A stretch of 29,972 nt of DNA. Origin: a virus. Below are positions 20,612-28,213 of the stretch, piece by piece. How positions within the stretch are numbered: position 1 is the stretch's first letter; the number at the start of each line of letters is the position of its first letter. The stretch spans positions 1 through 29,972 of IMG/VR virus record IMGVR_UViG_3300017697_000063, one strand, 5' to 3'. Below the pieces are notes generated by a model. That model was not told where the DNA came from. It searched no databases and saw only the letters and a list, made by a program, of their open reading frames with translations. The translations under genes and the position numbers were made by a program.

Positions 20612-21580
20612 CTAGCTCTGGCGGCTTCTGATCATCGCTAGGATGTCTTCTGCTTTGTTGCCATCGCCTGCCGCTTCAGTTGCCGTAGGTGCTACTGCAT
20701 CAGCTACTGGAGCCGTTGCTTGTGCTACTGCTGGTGCCGCTGGAGCCGGTGCTGGTGTACTTGCTTTAACTGGATCACCAGTTGCCGCTCTTACGCCTGC
20801 TGGTCTAAAGTATTGACCAAATGCTTCCATGTCGTATGCTTCACCATCTACTGATGCTTCAAACATTTTCTTGATAACTTCAACTGCTACTGCTTCAGGT
20901 TTCTTAGGCAAGTAGTCGCTCATGTTAAACAAGCCATTGTCTTCAATTGCTTTATACTCAGCTTCATCTAACGGACGCTCTCTACGAGCCCAGTTTGATG
21001 TTGAGTAATCAGCATATCCGCCTTTGGATGTCTTAGCGATTCTAAAGTCTACACCTGCTGTGTAGTCTGTAGGTAGTTCGTTCATATCTGGATCCATTAA
21101 TGCTCCCTTAATGATTTGGAAGATTTGTGGTCCAATTATAAAACGTCTGATTGGGTTTTCCGGAGTTTGATCCTCTGAAATTTGGTTATCAGTCACAAAG
21201 CCTTGGAATACGTATGAACGCTTTTTCCAATACTTACGACCCATATCCTCTAACTTTGGATCTTTAAACCATCCACGTACTTCTGAAAGTACTGGACAAG
21301 TTTCCCCATACATTTCCATACATGGTACTTGTACCTGTACTGGACGAGAGTCTGTCTCGCCTTTAATTCCAGCGAATGGAAGTTTAATCATTAAACGTTC
21401 CTGCCAGAAAAATGTATTGTTTTCGTCACCATCAGGTAAGAATCTGACTGTGCTAGTCTGACCTTCCTTCAAATTCCAAAATGGGTAAATTGCGTTGTCG
21501 CCGCCGCTTCTGTTGTCTGAACCACCTGTGCGTGATTCTTGCTCTTTAAGTTTAGCTCTGATCTCTGCTAATGTTGCCAT
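20612..21580 (-). CDS. gp32: single-stranded DNA-binding protein gp32
   Basis: 322 residues. The N-terminus (MATLAEIRAKLKEQE) is the basic cooperativity region; residues 31-230 form the OB-fold core with IYPFWNLKEGQTSTVRFLPDGD and the Cys pair in VPCMEMYGETCPVLSEVRGW (C87, C95) where T4 gp32 has its zinc site. A Pro/Ala-rich linker (PAPAPAAPAVAQATAPVADAVA, shown only in part) and the conserved C-terminal KAEDILAMIRSRQ follow, matching marine gp32 proteins. It coats lagging-strand and recombination ssDNA. An AGGAGG Shine-Dalgarno precedes the ATG, after a 140-nt leader with a promoter and two symmetric elements; autoregulation as in T4 is plausible. Confidence 0.9.
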   Translation of the reverse strand: MATLAEIRAKLKEQESRTGGSDNRSGGDNAIYPFWNLKEGQTSTVRFLPDGDENNTFFWQERLMIKLPFAGIKGETDSRPVQVQVPCMEMYGETCPVLSEVRGWFKDPKLEDMGRKYWKKRSYVFQGFVTDNQISEDQTPENPIRRFIIGPQIFQIIKGALMDPDMNELPTDYTAGVDFRIAKTSKGGYADYSTSNWARRERPLDEAEYKAIEDNGLFNMSDYLPKKPEAVAVEVIKKMFEASVDGEAYDMEAFGQYFRPAGVRAATGDPVKASTPAPAPAAPAVAQATAPVADAVAPTATEAAGDGNKAEDILAMIRSRQS

Positions 21581-21621
21581 AGTTATTGCCTCCTATAAGT
21601 TTTAAGCCTATGTGCTTTAGT

Positions 21622-21675
21622 GCGGAATATTCCGCTGTGCCTTTTAAAGTAGTAGCACATGTTATATACTACTAC
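21622..21675 (-). promoter_or_regulatory. palindromic leader elements of gp32
   Basis: Two symmetric elements lie between promoter and gene: a perfect 14-nt palindrome GCGGAATATTCCGC at 21622-21635 in the predicted leader RNA, and an inverted repeat GTAGTAG/CTACTAC (21649-21655 and 21669-21675) that overlaps the -10 box. They are candidates for protein or RNA-structure control of gp32; in T4, gp32 represses its own translation through a leader structure. Confidence 0.5.
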
Positions 21676-21694
21676 AGTTACTTAGTAATGTCAA
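21666..21694 (-). promoter_or_regulatory. sigma70-type promoter of the gp32-uvsX-uvsY operon
   Basis: Minus strand: TTGACA (21694-21689), 17-nt spacer, TAGTAT (21671-21666). The predicted start near 21659 gives a leader of about 79 nt before the gp32 ATG. The gap from 21581 to 21720 contains no gene. Confidence 0.65.
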
Positions 21695-21720
21695 CCACTA
21701 GGTTGCCAAAAAAGTGATTC

Positions 21721-23559
21721 TTAGTTATTAATGCCTGCTAGTGATTTGATTCTTTCCATCTCACTATCTTTACCTTGCATTAATCTTGCAATCATTTTCT
21801 CAGCTACTGGTACGCTGTTCTCACCAAATTCTTTTTCACATGCAGTTACTACTGCTTGTTCGCCTTTTGGAAAGTTGTTAGTTGTGTAGTCATAATAACT
21901 CTTAACTAGCTCTTCTAACTTCTGTCCTGGTGTTCTATCATCACCTTGATCGCCGTCCATTGCGTCTGGAGTATCAGGGTGCATCATTTGTCCTTGAGGA
22001 TTAATTTTGACATCCATAGTGCCTGTGTCGTCAGCTTCTTTTGCTTTCTTTTGTGCTTGAAAAGACTTACTATGCTTAGTATACTCATCGCCTGATAAAT
22101 CTCTTGGACCTTTATTATGGTTTTTCTTTAACCATTTTGTAAAATCTGTTGTTGGATCGCCTGCTTTTTTTGATGGCACATTGTCGTCATCTGATTCAGA
22201 TGCTAAATCACCCGTATCAATTTGATTCATAATATTGGAATTCTTTCCTTTTAAGTATTTCATTACTAATGGACGGACACATGTATCTGCATCTTTTTGT
22301 CCAACTTTCTTGAACATGTCTAAAAGCATTGGATCGTCTATAACGCCCTTCATGCTTTCGATTGCATTCGTGCCGTTTATCCCGGCAGGAAAATGTTGAG
22401 CCATTAAGCCATTAATTTGTTTAACCGCGGCCGCTTGTGCTTCTTCGTCACCGTCAATTAATGCATTGTCTTCCTCTCCTACGATTGAGTCTAACGCCCT
22501 CTCAAATTCCATTTCTGGAGTTTGTACTTCTGCTTCTTCTACTTCTGCCTCTACTTCAGTTTCTGTAACAAAGTCTTCTGGAGTTGTTTCAGTTGCAGTT
22601 GTTACTTCACTTACTAGTCTATATACGTAAGGAAATACATCTTTTAATTCTTCGTTAAATGTTCTGATAGTTAATTGGTCAATCCAATTTTCTGCAACAT
22701 CTTCTGGAACATTTTCATTTACTACAGGAGCAAAATTTGCAAATGTTTCTTTGTAATAGTTACTACGTTGTAGTTTCATTACTTCTGTTTTGATGTTTTC
22801 TAATCTTACATCTACTGCTTCCATGTAACCTTTTAAGCCTTCTGCCATTACGCTTGAACGGTTCATGTAAGTTTTGAACTTACGTAGTTTGTTTAATTCT
22901 GTTGACATCTCAACAATGTGTTTACCAAAGTCATCGTACTGGTTGCCGCCTTCTGCTACGTGGCGTGCCATTGCTCTAGCACCATTTAAGTGTCTGAATG
23001 GATATTTAAATCTTTCTCCAGCTTCACTTTCAATATACATACTGTGTACGTTTTGTGTTCTTGATCCAGGAACTTCTTGGTTCACTGGTTTCGTGTGCTT
23101 GAGTACTAAACGAGCAGTATCGATATCTTCGAAACTTGTTCTACTAGTACCGTACATTTTTGACTCACTCATTTGTGTTTCTCCGGCAGTTTTTGTTAAG
23201 TGTGCGTAATCTCTTTTGTCTAGATTACTTTTTGTAATATCTCTTGTATCAAAGTTCAACATATGCTTCTTAGAAAAAATACGTATTTCTTTTAGAAAGT
23301 TATACCAATTGTTCTTTTCAGCTTCTCCGGCTTCTGCCATAAAGTCCTGATTAAACAATACAGTAACACCTGACTTTTCATCTAGTGTGATACTAACTTT
23401 TCCTAGTACGTTTGCACCTTCTTTGTAATCAAAATCAAAGTACTTTGCTAGTCTTGGCTCATCTGTTACAGCACCTTGCTCGTCTCCGATTGTTACTGAT
23501 TCGAATCTGCCTCTAATTTTGGCAAATAATTTTTCTGATATAGGTTCCATGTTGCTCAT
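21721..23559 (-). CDS. large acidic virion structural protein, unknown
   Basis: 612 residues, no recognised enzyme. The N-terminal 100 residues are a mixed fold (MEPISEKLFAKIRGRFESVTIGDEQG). The middle is helical, followed from about residue 335 by a very acidic stretch (ETEVEAEVEEAEVQTPE) and a low-complexity Asp/Lys region. The last 60 residues (LVKSYYDYTTNNFPKGEQAVVTACEKEFGE) form a module that recurs in marine T4-like structural proteins (YDY-T-xFPKGExAVxxxVxKxFGE). The gene is directly downstream of gp17, and a GATAAATA late box ends 5 nt before the ATG; no Shine-Dalgarno. The start could instead be the ATG three codons later. A head or prohead-core component is my inference. Confidence 0.7.
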   Translation of the reverse strand: MSNMEPISEKLFAKIRGRFESVTIGDEQGAVTDEPRLAKYFDFDYKEGANVLGKVSITLDEKSGVTVLFNQDFMAEAGEAEKNNWYNFLKEIRIFSKKHMLNFDTRDITKSNLDKRDYAHLTKTAGETQMSESKMYGTSRTSFEDIDTARLVLKHTKPVNQEVPGSRTQNVHSMYIESEAGERFKYPFRHLNGARAMARHVAEGGNQYDDFGKHIVEMSTELNKLRKFKTYMNRSSVMAEGLKGYMEAVDVRLENIKTEVMKLQRSNYYKETFANFAPVVNENVPEDVAENWIDQLTIRTFNEELKDVFPYVYRLVSEVTTATETTPEDFVTETEVEAEVEEAEVQTPEMEFERALDSIVGEEDNALIDGDEEAQAAAVKQINGLMAQHFPAGINGTNAIESMKGVIDDPMLLDMFKKVGQKDADTCVRPLVMKYLKGKNSNIMNQIDTGDLASESDDDNVPSKKAGDPTTDFTKWLKKNHNKGPRDLSGDEYTKHSKSFQAQKKAKEADDTGTMDVKINPQGQMMHPDTPDAMDGDQGDDRTPGQKLEELVKSYYDYTTNNFPKGEQAVVTACEKEFGENSVPVAEKMIARLMQGKDSEMERIKSLAGINN

Positions 23560-23564
23560 GTTAA

Positions 23565-23572
23565 TATTTATC
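23565..23572 (-). promoter_or_regulatory. T4-type late promoter box (GATAAATA)
   Basis: Minus-strand GATAAATA ends 5 nt before the ATG at 23559. Its TAA is also the stop codon of gp17 (23568-23570). With +1 expected 6 nt after the box, the transcript would begin at the ATG. Confidence 0.65.
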
Positions 23573-25157
23573 TCATATTAGTCGAAACGAATATAGGCAT
23601 GGGCGGTTCGTAATCTTCGCTTGATTCTGCCTGATTGAACGATTCGTATACTCTTGGATCCCAGTCTTTTAATACTGCGATTATACGCATACTTAGCAAT
23701 GTTGCACTAACTAAATCGTCTGTTTCTCCGGGTTTTGCTTTATAACTACTACCACTTGCTACAAATCCTTTAAGCTCTGATAGTAATACTTTGCTGTTTA
23801 CTTGTAGTTTATCGTTTTCGATCATAGTTTTTAATCGACTACAAGCACTAATTTTAGTACTGTGTGTTGTGTTAAATCCTTTACGGAACTTACGCACATG
23901 TCCTTTACGCATAGGTTCACTTGTAAGTAGCCCTGGTATATTCTCTTCTCCAAGGTCTCTAATAACAATTAATGCACCTTCTCCAATACTGTTGTTCTCT
24001 ACACTCCAATATATGTTTGATCCGTTGTTATTACATTGCTCTTTAATATAATCACATATATCTTTTAAAACTCTAATCTGTCCTGGTATAGCAGTTTCGT
24101 TATGTCTCCATTCTGCTATTTGCTTATAGCTTGGTACTTCAAATACTTGTATTGCGGCAAAGTCGCCTCCAGTACCCATACTAGGATCAAGGGCAACAAC
24201 ATAGTTGTTATCACCTGTTGGTTTGCCGTACCAACGTGTTTGACCCATATTAAGTATTGGATCTGTACCTTCCATTGATGCTAACTTAATACTATTAATA
24301 AGTGTTTCATCATAGATTAAGAATTCACAACCATACTCACGTCTAAACTTTTCTTCACCAATACGCCCAATTTCATTCTTCCTCCATTCTTCATCTCTGT
24401 CAGGATGTTCGTCCCAACTACATGTAAAACCATGAAAGCCATTCTTACCAATAGATGCTTCGTTACCGTGTTCGTCAAATTTATCTTCTGACTCTTTCCA
24501 AATAACAGCAAATGTATCTTCATCACTATTAGGTGTACTTGTAATAATAGCACGACCACCTGTTGCTAGTGTAGGAGATATTGATGTCCAAAATTCTTCT
24601 GCAATGTTAGGATTAACAAATGCAAACTCATCACAGTATAGTAATGATATGGACATACCACGTCCTGTGTTTCCTGTTGTAGTAGCACTAACAATACGTG
24701 ATCCGTTTTCAAATTCCATGCTACCCTTGTTGTAGTTAGTAACACCTGCTCTAATATGATCAGAACACATTTCATACACGTATCTAATACGTTGCATAAT
24801 TTCTTGGGCACCTGTATATTTGTGTGCGGCAATTAGTATTGTTTGATCTGGATGAAACATTGCATACCAACACAAGTAAATTGCGGCAGTAGTTGTCTTA
24901 CCAGTTTGTCTTGGCAACATATTAATGTTAAAACGGAAGTCGTGATAACTCTGTAGTAAACGTACTTGATATCCATATGGATCAAATAATAATTTACCTT
25001 TTACAGGGTGCTGAATAAATGCAAACTTCTTAGCAAAGTACAAGTATCCATCTTTTGGATCCATGCATTGCTTAAGGTCGTCAATCTGCGCCTCGGTATA
25101 TGTATCTCTTGTGTGTGCCTTCTTTGTTAAGACACCATCTAAACTCTTTGTTGCCAT
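23568..25157 (-). CDS. gp17: terminase large subunit gp17 (ATPase-nuclease)
   Basis: 529 residues. The ATPase carries Walker A RQTGKT (83-88, preceded by MLP), Walker B SLLYCDEF (171-178, D176-E177) and the coupling motif TSTPN (about 207-211). The nuclease domain begins about residue 318 with VVALDPSMGTGGDFAAI (D324 metal site), followed by ENNSIGEGAL with a downstream Glu, and TDDLVSATLL near the C-terminus (the third acidic residue). It pumps DNA into the prohead and cuts headful units. T4 gp17 has 610 residues, and a shorter form is normal in marine relatives. The ATG has no Shine-Dalgarno, and an AGTAAATA late-like box ends 5 nt before it. A strong terminator precedes the promoter. Confidence 0.95.
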   Translation of the reverse strand: MATKSLDGVLTKKAHTRDTYTEAQIDDLKQCMDPKDGYLYFAKKFAFIQHPVKGKLLFDPYGYQVRLLQSYHDFRFNINMLPRQTGKTTTAAIYLCWYAMFHPDQTILIAAHKYTGAQEIMQRIRYVYEMCSDHIRAGVTNYNKGSMEFENGSRIVSATTTGNTGRGMSISLLYCDEFAFVNPNIAEEFWTSISPTLATGGRAIITSTPNSDEDTFAVIWKESEDKFDEHGNEASIGKNGFHGFTCSWDEHPDRDEEWRKNEIGRIGEEKFRREYGCEFLIYDETLINSIKLASMEGTDPILNMGQTRWYGKPTGDNNYVVALDPSMGTGGDFAAIQVFEVPSYKQIAEWRHNETAIPGQIRVLKDICDYIKEQCNNNGSNIYWSVENNSIGEGALIVIRDLGEENIPGLLTSEPMRKGHVRKFRKGFNTTHSTKISACSRLKTMIENDKLQVNSKVLLSELKGFVASGSSYKAKPGETDDLVSATLLSMRIIAVLKDWDPRVYESFNQAESSEDYEPPMPIFVSTNMR

Positions 25158-25162
25158 ACTAT

Positions 25163-25170
25163 TATTTACT
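25163..25170 (-). promoter_or_regulatory. T4-type late promoter box (AGTAAATA) for gp17
   Basis: Minus-strand AGTAAATA, two mismatches to TATAAATA, ends 5 nt before the gp17 ATG and directly follows the terminator at 25172-25198. No Shine-Dalgarno is present. Confidence 0.5.
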
Positions 25171-25171
25171 C

Positions 25172-25198
25172 AAAAAAATACCCGCCGGAGCGGGTATT
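25172..25198 (-). terminator. Rho-independent terminator after the small head gene
   Basis: Minus strand: a 9-bp GC-rich stem (AATACCCGC with GCGGGTATT) around a TCCG loop, followed by a T run. It follows the 25238-25594 gene by 40 nt and precedes the gp17 promoter box, so it isolates the two transcripts. Confidence 0.9.
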
Positions 25199-25237
25199 GA
25201 ATGTTGTTGTGACGTTTGTTATTATTATTATTCTTGA

Positions 25238-25594
25238 TTAACCAGTTACGGTTAAGAAAGTTGCTTCTACAACATCGGTGCCTGTTACATCAACGTTGTT
25301 TGGTCCTACTGCTGTACCTAATGCTCTAATACGTGCTTGTAAGTCCGCTGGGCTTGTATTTCTGTCTGTAATAACGCTAATCTCACCTGATGCATCGTTT
25401 TTTACAGCATACATCAAAGGATTAACTTCTTTAATAATCATTTCTACTGCTTCATCAACAGCATCATCTTCAGCTCTCAAATCAACATCTGTATTACCAG
25501 CAACTTGTACTGTGATTAAAAACCCTTTAGCACCATGGGAATATACATTACCTGCTGTAACACTTAATCCATTAGTTCTTGCAAATCCAGCCAT
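25238..25594 (-). CDS. small virion-type protein, unknown
   Basis: 118 residues. MAGFARTNGLSVTAGNVYSHGAKGFLITVQ (1-30) is a beta-rich, Gly-containing segment with TVTG at the C-terminus; residues 40-60 form one helix (AVDEAVEMIIKEVNPLM). This shape fits a small capsid-decoration or tail-accessory protein, but I recognise no family. An AAGGAG Shine-Dalgarno lies before the ATG, and it ends 40 nt before the terminator. It follows two probable internal head proteins and gp16 in a late run and precedes gp17. The strong terminator implies that its transcript is abundant. Confidence 0.65.
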   Translation of the reverse strand: MAGFARTNGLSVTAGNVYSHGAKGFLITVQVAGNTDVDLRAEDDAVDEAVEMIIKEVNPLMYAVKNDASGEISVITDRNTSPADLQARIRALGTAVGPNNVDVTGTDVVEATFLTVTG

Positions 25595-25604
25595 TTATAT
25601 CTCC

Positions 25605-26243
25605 TTAGTGACTACCGCAACTACTTGCGTATAGTTTTTCGAATTTTTCTTTGCCGCAACCAAATTTAGAATCTACTTTTTTAAGCATTTCATTTTTTGA
25701 ACATCCACTTGCGTCAAGTCTTTTCATTTCTGCTTTACAGCCTGCTTCGTCGAAACTATCTTCTTTTGCTTCGCCAAACTTTTCAGCAAACTTAGCTTTT
25801 AATTCTTCTTTGATCTTATTTTCAAGTGCCATTGGATTATCACCGCCTGCTACTTTTGGATATGTTTTCTTTTCTTTATTAAGTCCGCCGGATAAGTCTT
25901 TAGTCATATACTTTGTGTCTTGATGTTGTTCATCTGGACTGTTAGCATAATCTTCGTTATCGCTAGGCTCATCTTGCATTGTAAGTTTTGTTGGCATGTC
26001 ACTTGGCATCTTCATTGGCATTGGACCATCTTTTGGACCATCCATCTTTTTCATAATGTCCATTGATTTCTCAATGTCGCCACGCATACCTAAACTTGGC
26101 ATTGGCTCTGGGTTAAGATCTTTATCTCCTAACACTTTAAATAATTCGCCTACTTCTTGTGGACTATCACCTGTTAATGAAATGTTCATTGATGCCGCTT
26201 CGTTAAGGTCATCAATTTTTTTATAAATGTCTTCTAGTTTCAT
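25605..26243 (-). CDS. probable internal head/prohead protein, Cys-rich C-terminus
   Basis: 212 residues, unknown function. The N-terminus MKLEDIYKKIDDLNEAASM resembles a capsid-targeting peptide with a T4 prohead-protease type site L-x-E (LNE, residues 13-15). The middle is Met/Pro/Asp/Lys-rich and likely disordered (residues 50-120, with PMPMKMPSDMPTKL), and the C-terminal 45 residues contain five cysteines (C168, C180, C195 and others near the end) in AGCKAEMKRLDASGCSKNEML and SKFGCGKEKFEKLYASSCGSH. Cysteine pairs in a phage cytoplasmic protein suggest metal binding or later disulfides. The upstream stop is 1 nt away and GGGGAG is the ribosome binding site. The internal-head assignment is inference. 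Confidence 0.6.
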   Translation of the reverse strand: MKLEDIYKKIDDLNEAASMNISLTGDSPQEVGELFKVLGDKDLNPEPMPSLGMRGDIEKSMDIMKKMDGPKDGPMPMKMPSDMPTKLTMQDEPSDNEDYANSPDEQHQDTKYMTKDLSGGLNKEKKTYPKVAGGDNPMALENKIKEELKAKFAEKFGEAKEDSFDEAGCKAEMKRLDASGCSKNEMLKKVDSKFGCGKEKFEKLYASSCGSH

Positions 26244-26244
26244 A

Positions 26245-26811
26245 TTATTTGCTCCCCATTGGGCTTTTGCTTTGTGGTTCGCCCATATCTTGAATTTGTT
26301 CTTTGTTTGGTTGAATGCTTCCTATTGGATCATTCTCTCTTTCTTTACGTGCTTGTTCTAGCTCTGCTAGTAAGCCCATAACTCTTTCACCTGTCACTTG
26401 CTTATGAACTGCTGGATCTGATTCTGGTAAGTCGCTACCTAATGCTGGCTCATAAACTTTAGTGTATTCTGTATCTTGATATTGCTCTTGTGGAGCATCT
26501 AAGTTTCTTACAATTAAGTGTGACTGTGGTAACCCGCATGTCTGTGTTAAGTATTCTGCTAACACAGGTGCAATAGTAGGATATGCTAATTCCGCTTCGC
26601 AGTAATTAACTTCGCAGTTTTGTAACTGTGGAAAATCTAATGGGCGTTCTGTAATCGGTGTTCGTTTACAATCCGTCATATTCATTACACCAAACTTCTG
26701 AAGTGATTGTTCCATAGTGTCCATGCAACCTTCAGGTAGTTCGCCTGCAATACCAATTTTAAATTTATAAGTCTTTTTCGACTCTGTTAAATAATCTGCA
26801 AATGTCTTCAT
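26245..26811 (-). CDS. probable internal head protein with capsid-targeting peptide
   Basis: 188 residues. The first residues, MKTFADYLTESKKTYK, look like the capsid-targeting sequence of T4 internal proteins (MKTYQEFIAEA), ending with L-T-E, which fits the gp21 prohead protease site L/I-x-E. The remaining protein has FKIGIAGELPEGCMDTMEQSLQKFGV (an RRM/ferredoxin-like strand-helix), a NCEVNYCEAEL cysteine pair and a hydrophilic tail with LLAELEQARKERENDP. No enzyme motif seen. The ATG has an AAGGAA ribosome binding site and a GATAAATA late box 18 nt upstream that overlaps the gp16 stop. Packaging inside the head is inference. Confidence 0.62.
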   Translation of the reverse strand: MKTFADYLTESKKTYKFKIGIAGELPEGCMDTMEQSLQKFGVMNMTDCKRTPITERPLDFPQLQNCEVNYCEAELAYPTIAPVLAEYLTQTCGLPQSHLIVRNLDAPQEQYQDTEYTKVYEPALGSDLPESDPAVHKQVTGERVMGLLAELEQARKERENDPIGSIQPNKEQIQDMGEPQSKSPMGSK

Positions 26812-26828
26812 ATCAGTTCCTTATATGT

Positions 26829-27317
26829 TTATTTATCCATGTTTTTCAATTTCTCAAGCAAACTGTTACGGTCAGTAACTACGTATCCTTCACCATTTAC
26901 AAGCCCAGAATCTTCATATCCGCTGTCTTTATCTTGCTTTTCTTTCTTAAGTTGCAAGTCAATCATTTTTAATTTCTTATCTAGTTTTGCAACCTTGGCG
27001 TCAAGAGCCGTTTTAAGCATTCCTCCAGCCACTTCAAATACTCTGCCACTATATCTACTCTCCACATTCATACCCAAATCCATTAGATCATCATAGGCTG
27101 TAGTAGCCTTTAGTGCAATTTCGTTGAGTTCTTTATCTGCTAATTCACCTAGTCCTTTTACAGCTGGTAATGCCGCAGTAATTTTATCAAGTTCTGCAAT
27201 ATCTCTAAAGTCTTCTTGTTGGTCTGCTTTAACAACATCATTAGAGTTTGATTGCTCTTGTTTAATAATTTCCTGACTTTCAGGCAAATTGAGTAATTCT
27301 TCTAGTTTCTTAGTCAT
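26829..27317 (-). CDS. gp16: terminase small subunit gp16
   Basis: 162 residues, mostly helical. The block ATTAYDDLMDLGMNVESRYSGRVFEVAGGMLKTALDAKVAKLDKKLKMIDLQLKK (about 90-143) is the conserved core of marine gp16: a helix with SxxRxxEVxxxMLKT, followed by a long coiled coil. The N-terminal 40 residues are acidic and probably flexible. gp16 recognises DNA and stimulates gp17 ATPase. gp17 lies three genes downstream, whereas in T4 it directly follows. A GATAAATA late box precedes it by 26 nt; the ribosome binding site (GGAAAA) is weak. Confidence 0.82.
   Translation of the reverse strand: MTKKLEELLNLPESQEIIKQEQSNSNDVVKADQQEDFRDIAELDKITAALPAVKGLGELADKELNEIALKATTAYDDLMDLGMNVESRYSGRVFEVAGGMLKTALDAKVAKLDKKLKMIDLQLKKEKQDKDSGYEDSGLVNGEGYVVTDRNSLLEKLKNMDK
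26830..26837 (-). promoter_or_regulatory. T4-type late promoter box (GATAAATA)
   Basis: Minus-strand GATAAATA, 18 nt before the ATG at 26811, overlapping the TAA stop of gp16 (26829-26831). An AAGGAA ribosome binding site lies between box and start, unlike the 5-nt-spaced boxes. Confidence 0.65.
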
Positions 27318-27343
27318 TTTGGTTTTCCATTATATGCTACTAT

Positions 27344-27351
27344 TATTTATC
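27344..27351 (-). promoter_or_regulatory. T4-type late promoter box (GATAAATA) for gp16
   Basis: Minus-strand GATAAATA immediately follows the gp4 stop codon (27352-27354) and lies 26 nt before the gp16 ATG. Confidence 0.65.
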
Positions 27352-27789
27352 CTATTTTCGTTTGCCTGAGTGAAAAATGTCTTTTTCGGTTATAACTCTA
27401 AAGAAGATTTTCTTCTGTTTACACCACGCTCTAGCGGCTTCCCACTTAGCAACATTTTGGATATACTGTGCTTGACGCCATTTATCACGTCCAACATTCT
27501 CTTTCATAGTTTGATTATCAGGCTTAACTTCAATTAGTTCAACATGTGGTCTACCATTTTTATCGCTGTATTGTATTAAGAAATCTGGTACATAAACTGT
27601 ATGCTTACCTGTTAATGGATTTCTATATGGTATCTTAACACTTTCACTTGCCCATTTACTAACACTAGGACTTTCATCGCAGAATTTCATAAATGCAAAT
27701 TCCCAACTACTTCTGTATATAGGTGTCTTTGTACCTAAGTATTTTTCGGGGTACTTTAATGTATACCGACCCTGAGCAAACTTACCCAT
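27352..27789 (-). CDS. gp4: head-completion nuclease-like protein gp4 (gp50)
   Basis: 145 residues. Homologous to T4 gp4/50: YPEKYLGTKTPIYRSSWEFAFMKFCDESPSVSKWASE (13-49) then VYVPDF (65-70), ELIEVKP (84-90) and KWEAARAWCKQKKIFFRVITEKDIF. These are the PD-(D/E)xK/TnsA-N-type elements: E30, D69, E87 and K89. T4 gp4 is needed to finish DNA-filled heads before tail joining and may trim the DNA end. The gene follows the 136-residue protein by 4 nt, and a ribosome binding site is not obvious. Length and motif order agree with T4 (150 residues). Confidence 0.87.
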   Translation of the reverse strand: MGKFAQGRYTLKYPEKYLGTKTPIYRSSWEFAFMKFCDESPSVSKWASESVKIPYRNPLTGKHTVYVPDFLIQYSDKNGRPHVELIEVKPDNQTMKENVGRDKWRQAQYIQNVAKWEAARAWCKQKKIFFRVITEKDIFHSGKRK

Positions 27790-27793
27790 AGCA

Positions 27794-28204
27794 TTATACC
27801 ACTATGTTTCTAGTTTCTAATTTATTAGTTGCTTGGTCTACTTTGTAACCTAGTGTACTGATTTTTGATCTATTGTAATTTAAAATTTCTGTAATTACTG
27901 AACTTAATTGTACTTGGTCAAATCCGGCAAGTGTATCTATTAACTCAAAGATTTTTACGTTATCAATTTTTGCTTGTTGCATAACAATAGTTGCAACACT
28001 ATTAGCACTAACTTCATCAAAGCCTCTTTTAGAAAAGAAAGCTACAGTTGCATCAACTTCGTTACTTGAAAATTCAAATGGTTCTGAATAATATTGATTA
28101 AAGAATTGTTTTACTTTAGTCGCACTATCGCCTGCCTTAGCTGGAAGGTTACCATATAAATTAGTTGGTGTACTATTTTTGTTAGTTGATATATTGTCGC
28201 CCAT
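27794..28204 (-). CDS. conserved virion-type protein, unknown
   Basis: 136 residues. The block FEFSSNEVDATVAFFSKRGFDEVSANSVATIVMQQAKIDNVKIFELIDTLAGFDQVQLSSVITEILNYNR (about 43-113) is a helical domain that I recall from marine T4-like phages with the pattern 'F..KRGF...AA...A..I..QAK.D...VF.LLDTL.G...VQLS.LV.EILN.NR'. The N-terminal 30 residues (GDNISTNKNSTPTNLYGNLPAK) are flexible, as in tail or head connector proteins. Function is not known. It lies between the tail-tube-fold protein and gp4, with an AGGAT ribosome binding site, so it is part of the late virion operon. Confidence 0.7.
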   Translation of the reverse strand: MGDNISTNKNSTPTNLYGNLPAKAGDSATKVKQFFNQYYSEPFEFSSNEVDATVAFFSKRGFDEVSANSVATIVMQQAKIDNVKIFELIDTLAGFDQVQLSSVITEILNYNRSKISTLGYKVDQATNKLETRNIVV

Positions 28205-28213
28205 AAATTAATC

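Noticed and set aside
25278-25634. Plus-strand 118-codon open frame of nearly the same length as the small virion-type gene
   Set aside because: Mirror frame of the minus-strand gene; no promoter or ribosome binding site, and it crosses a gene junction.
27787-27798. TATAAT 3 nt before the gp4 ATG, similar to the leaderless promoters
   Set aside because: No TTGACA-like sequence at 16-18 nt and the spacing is wrong.
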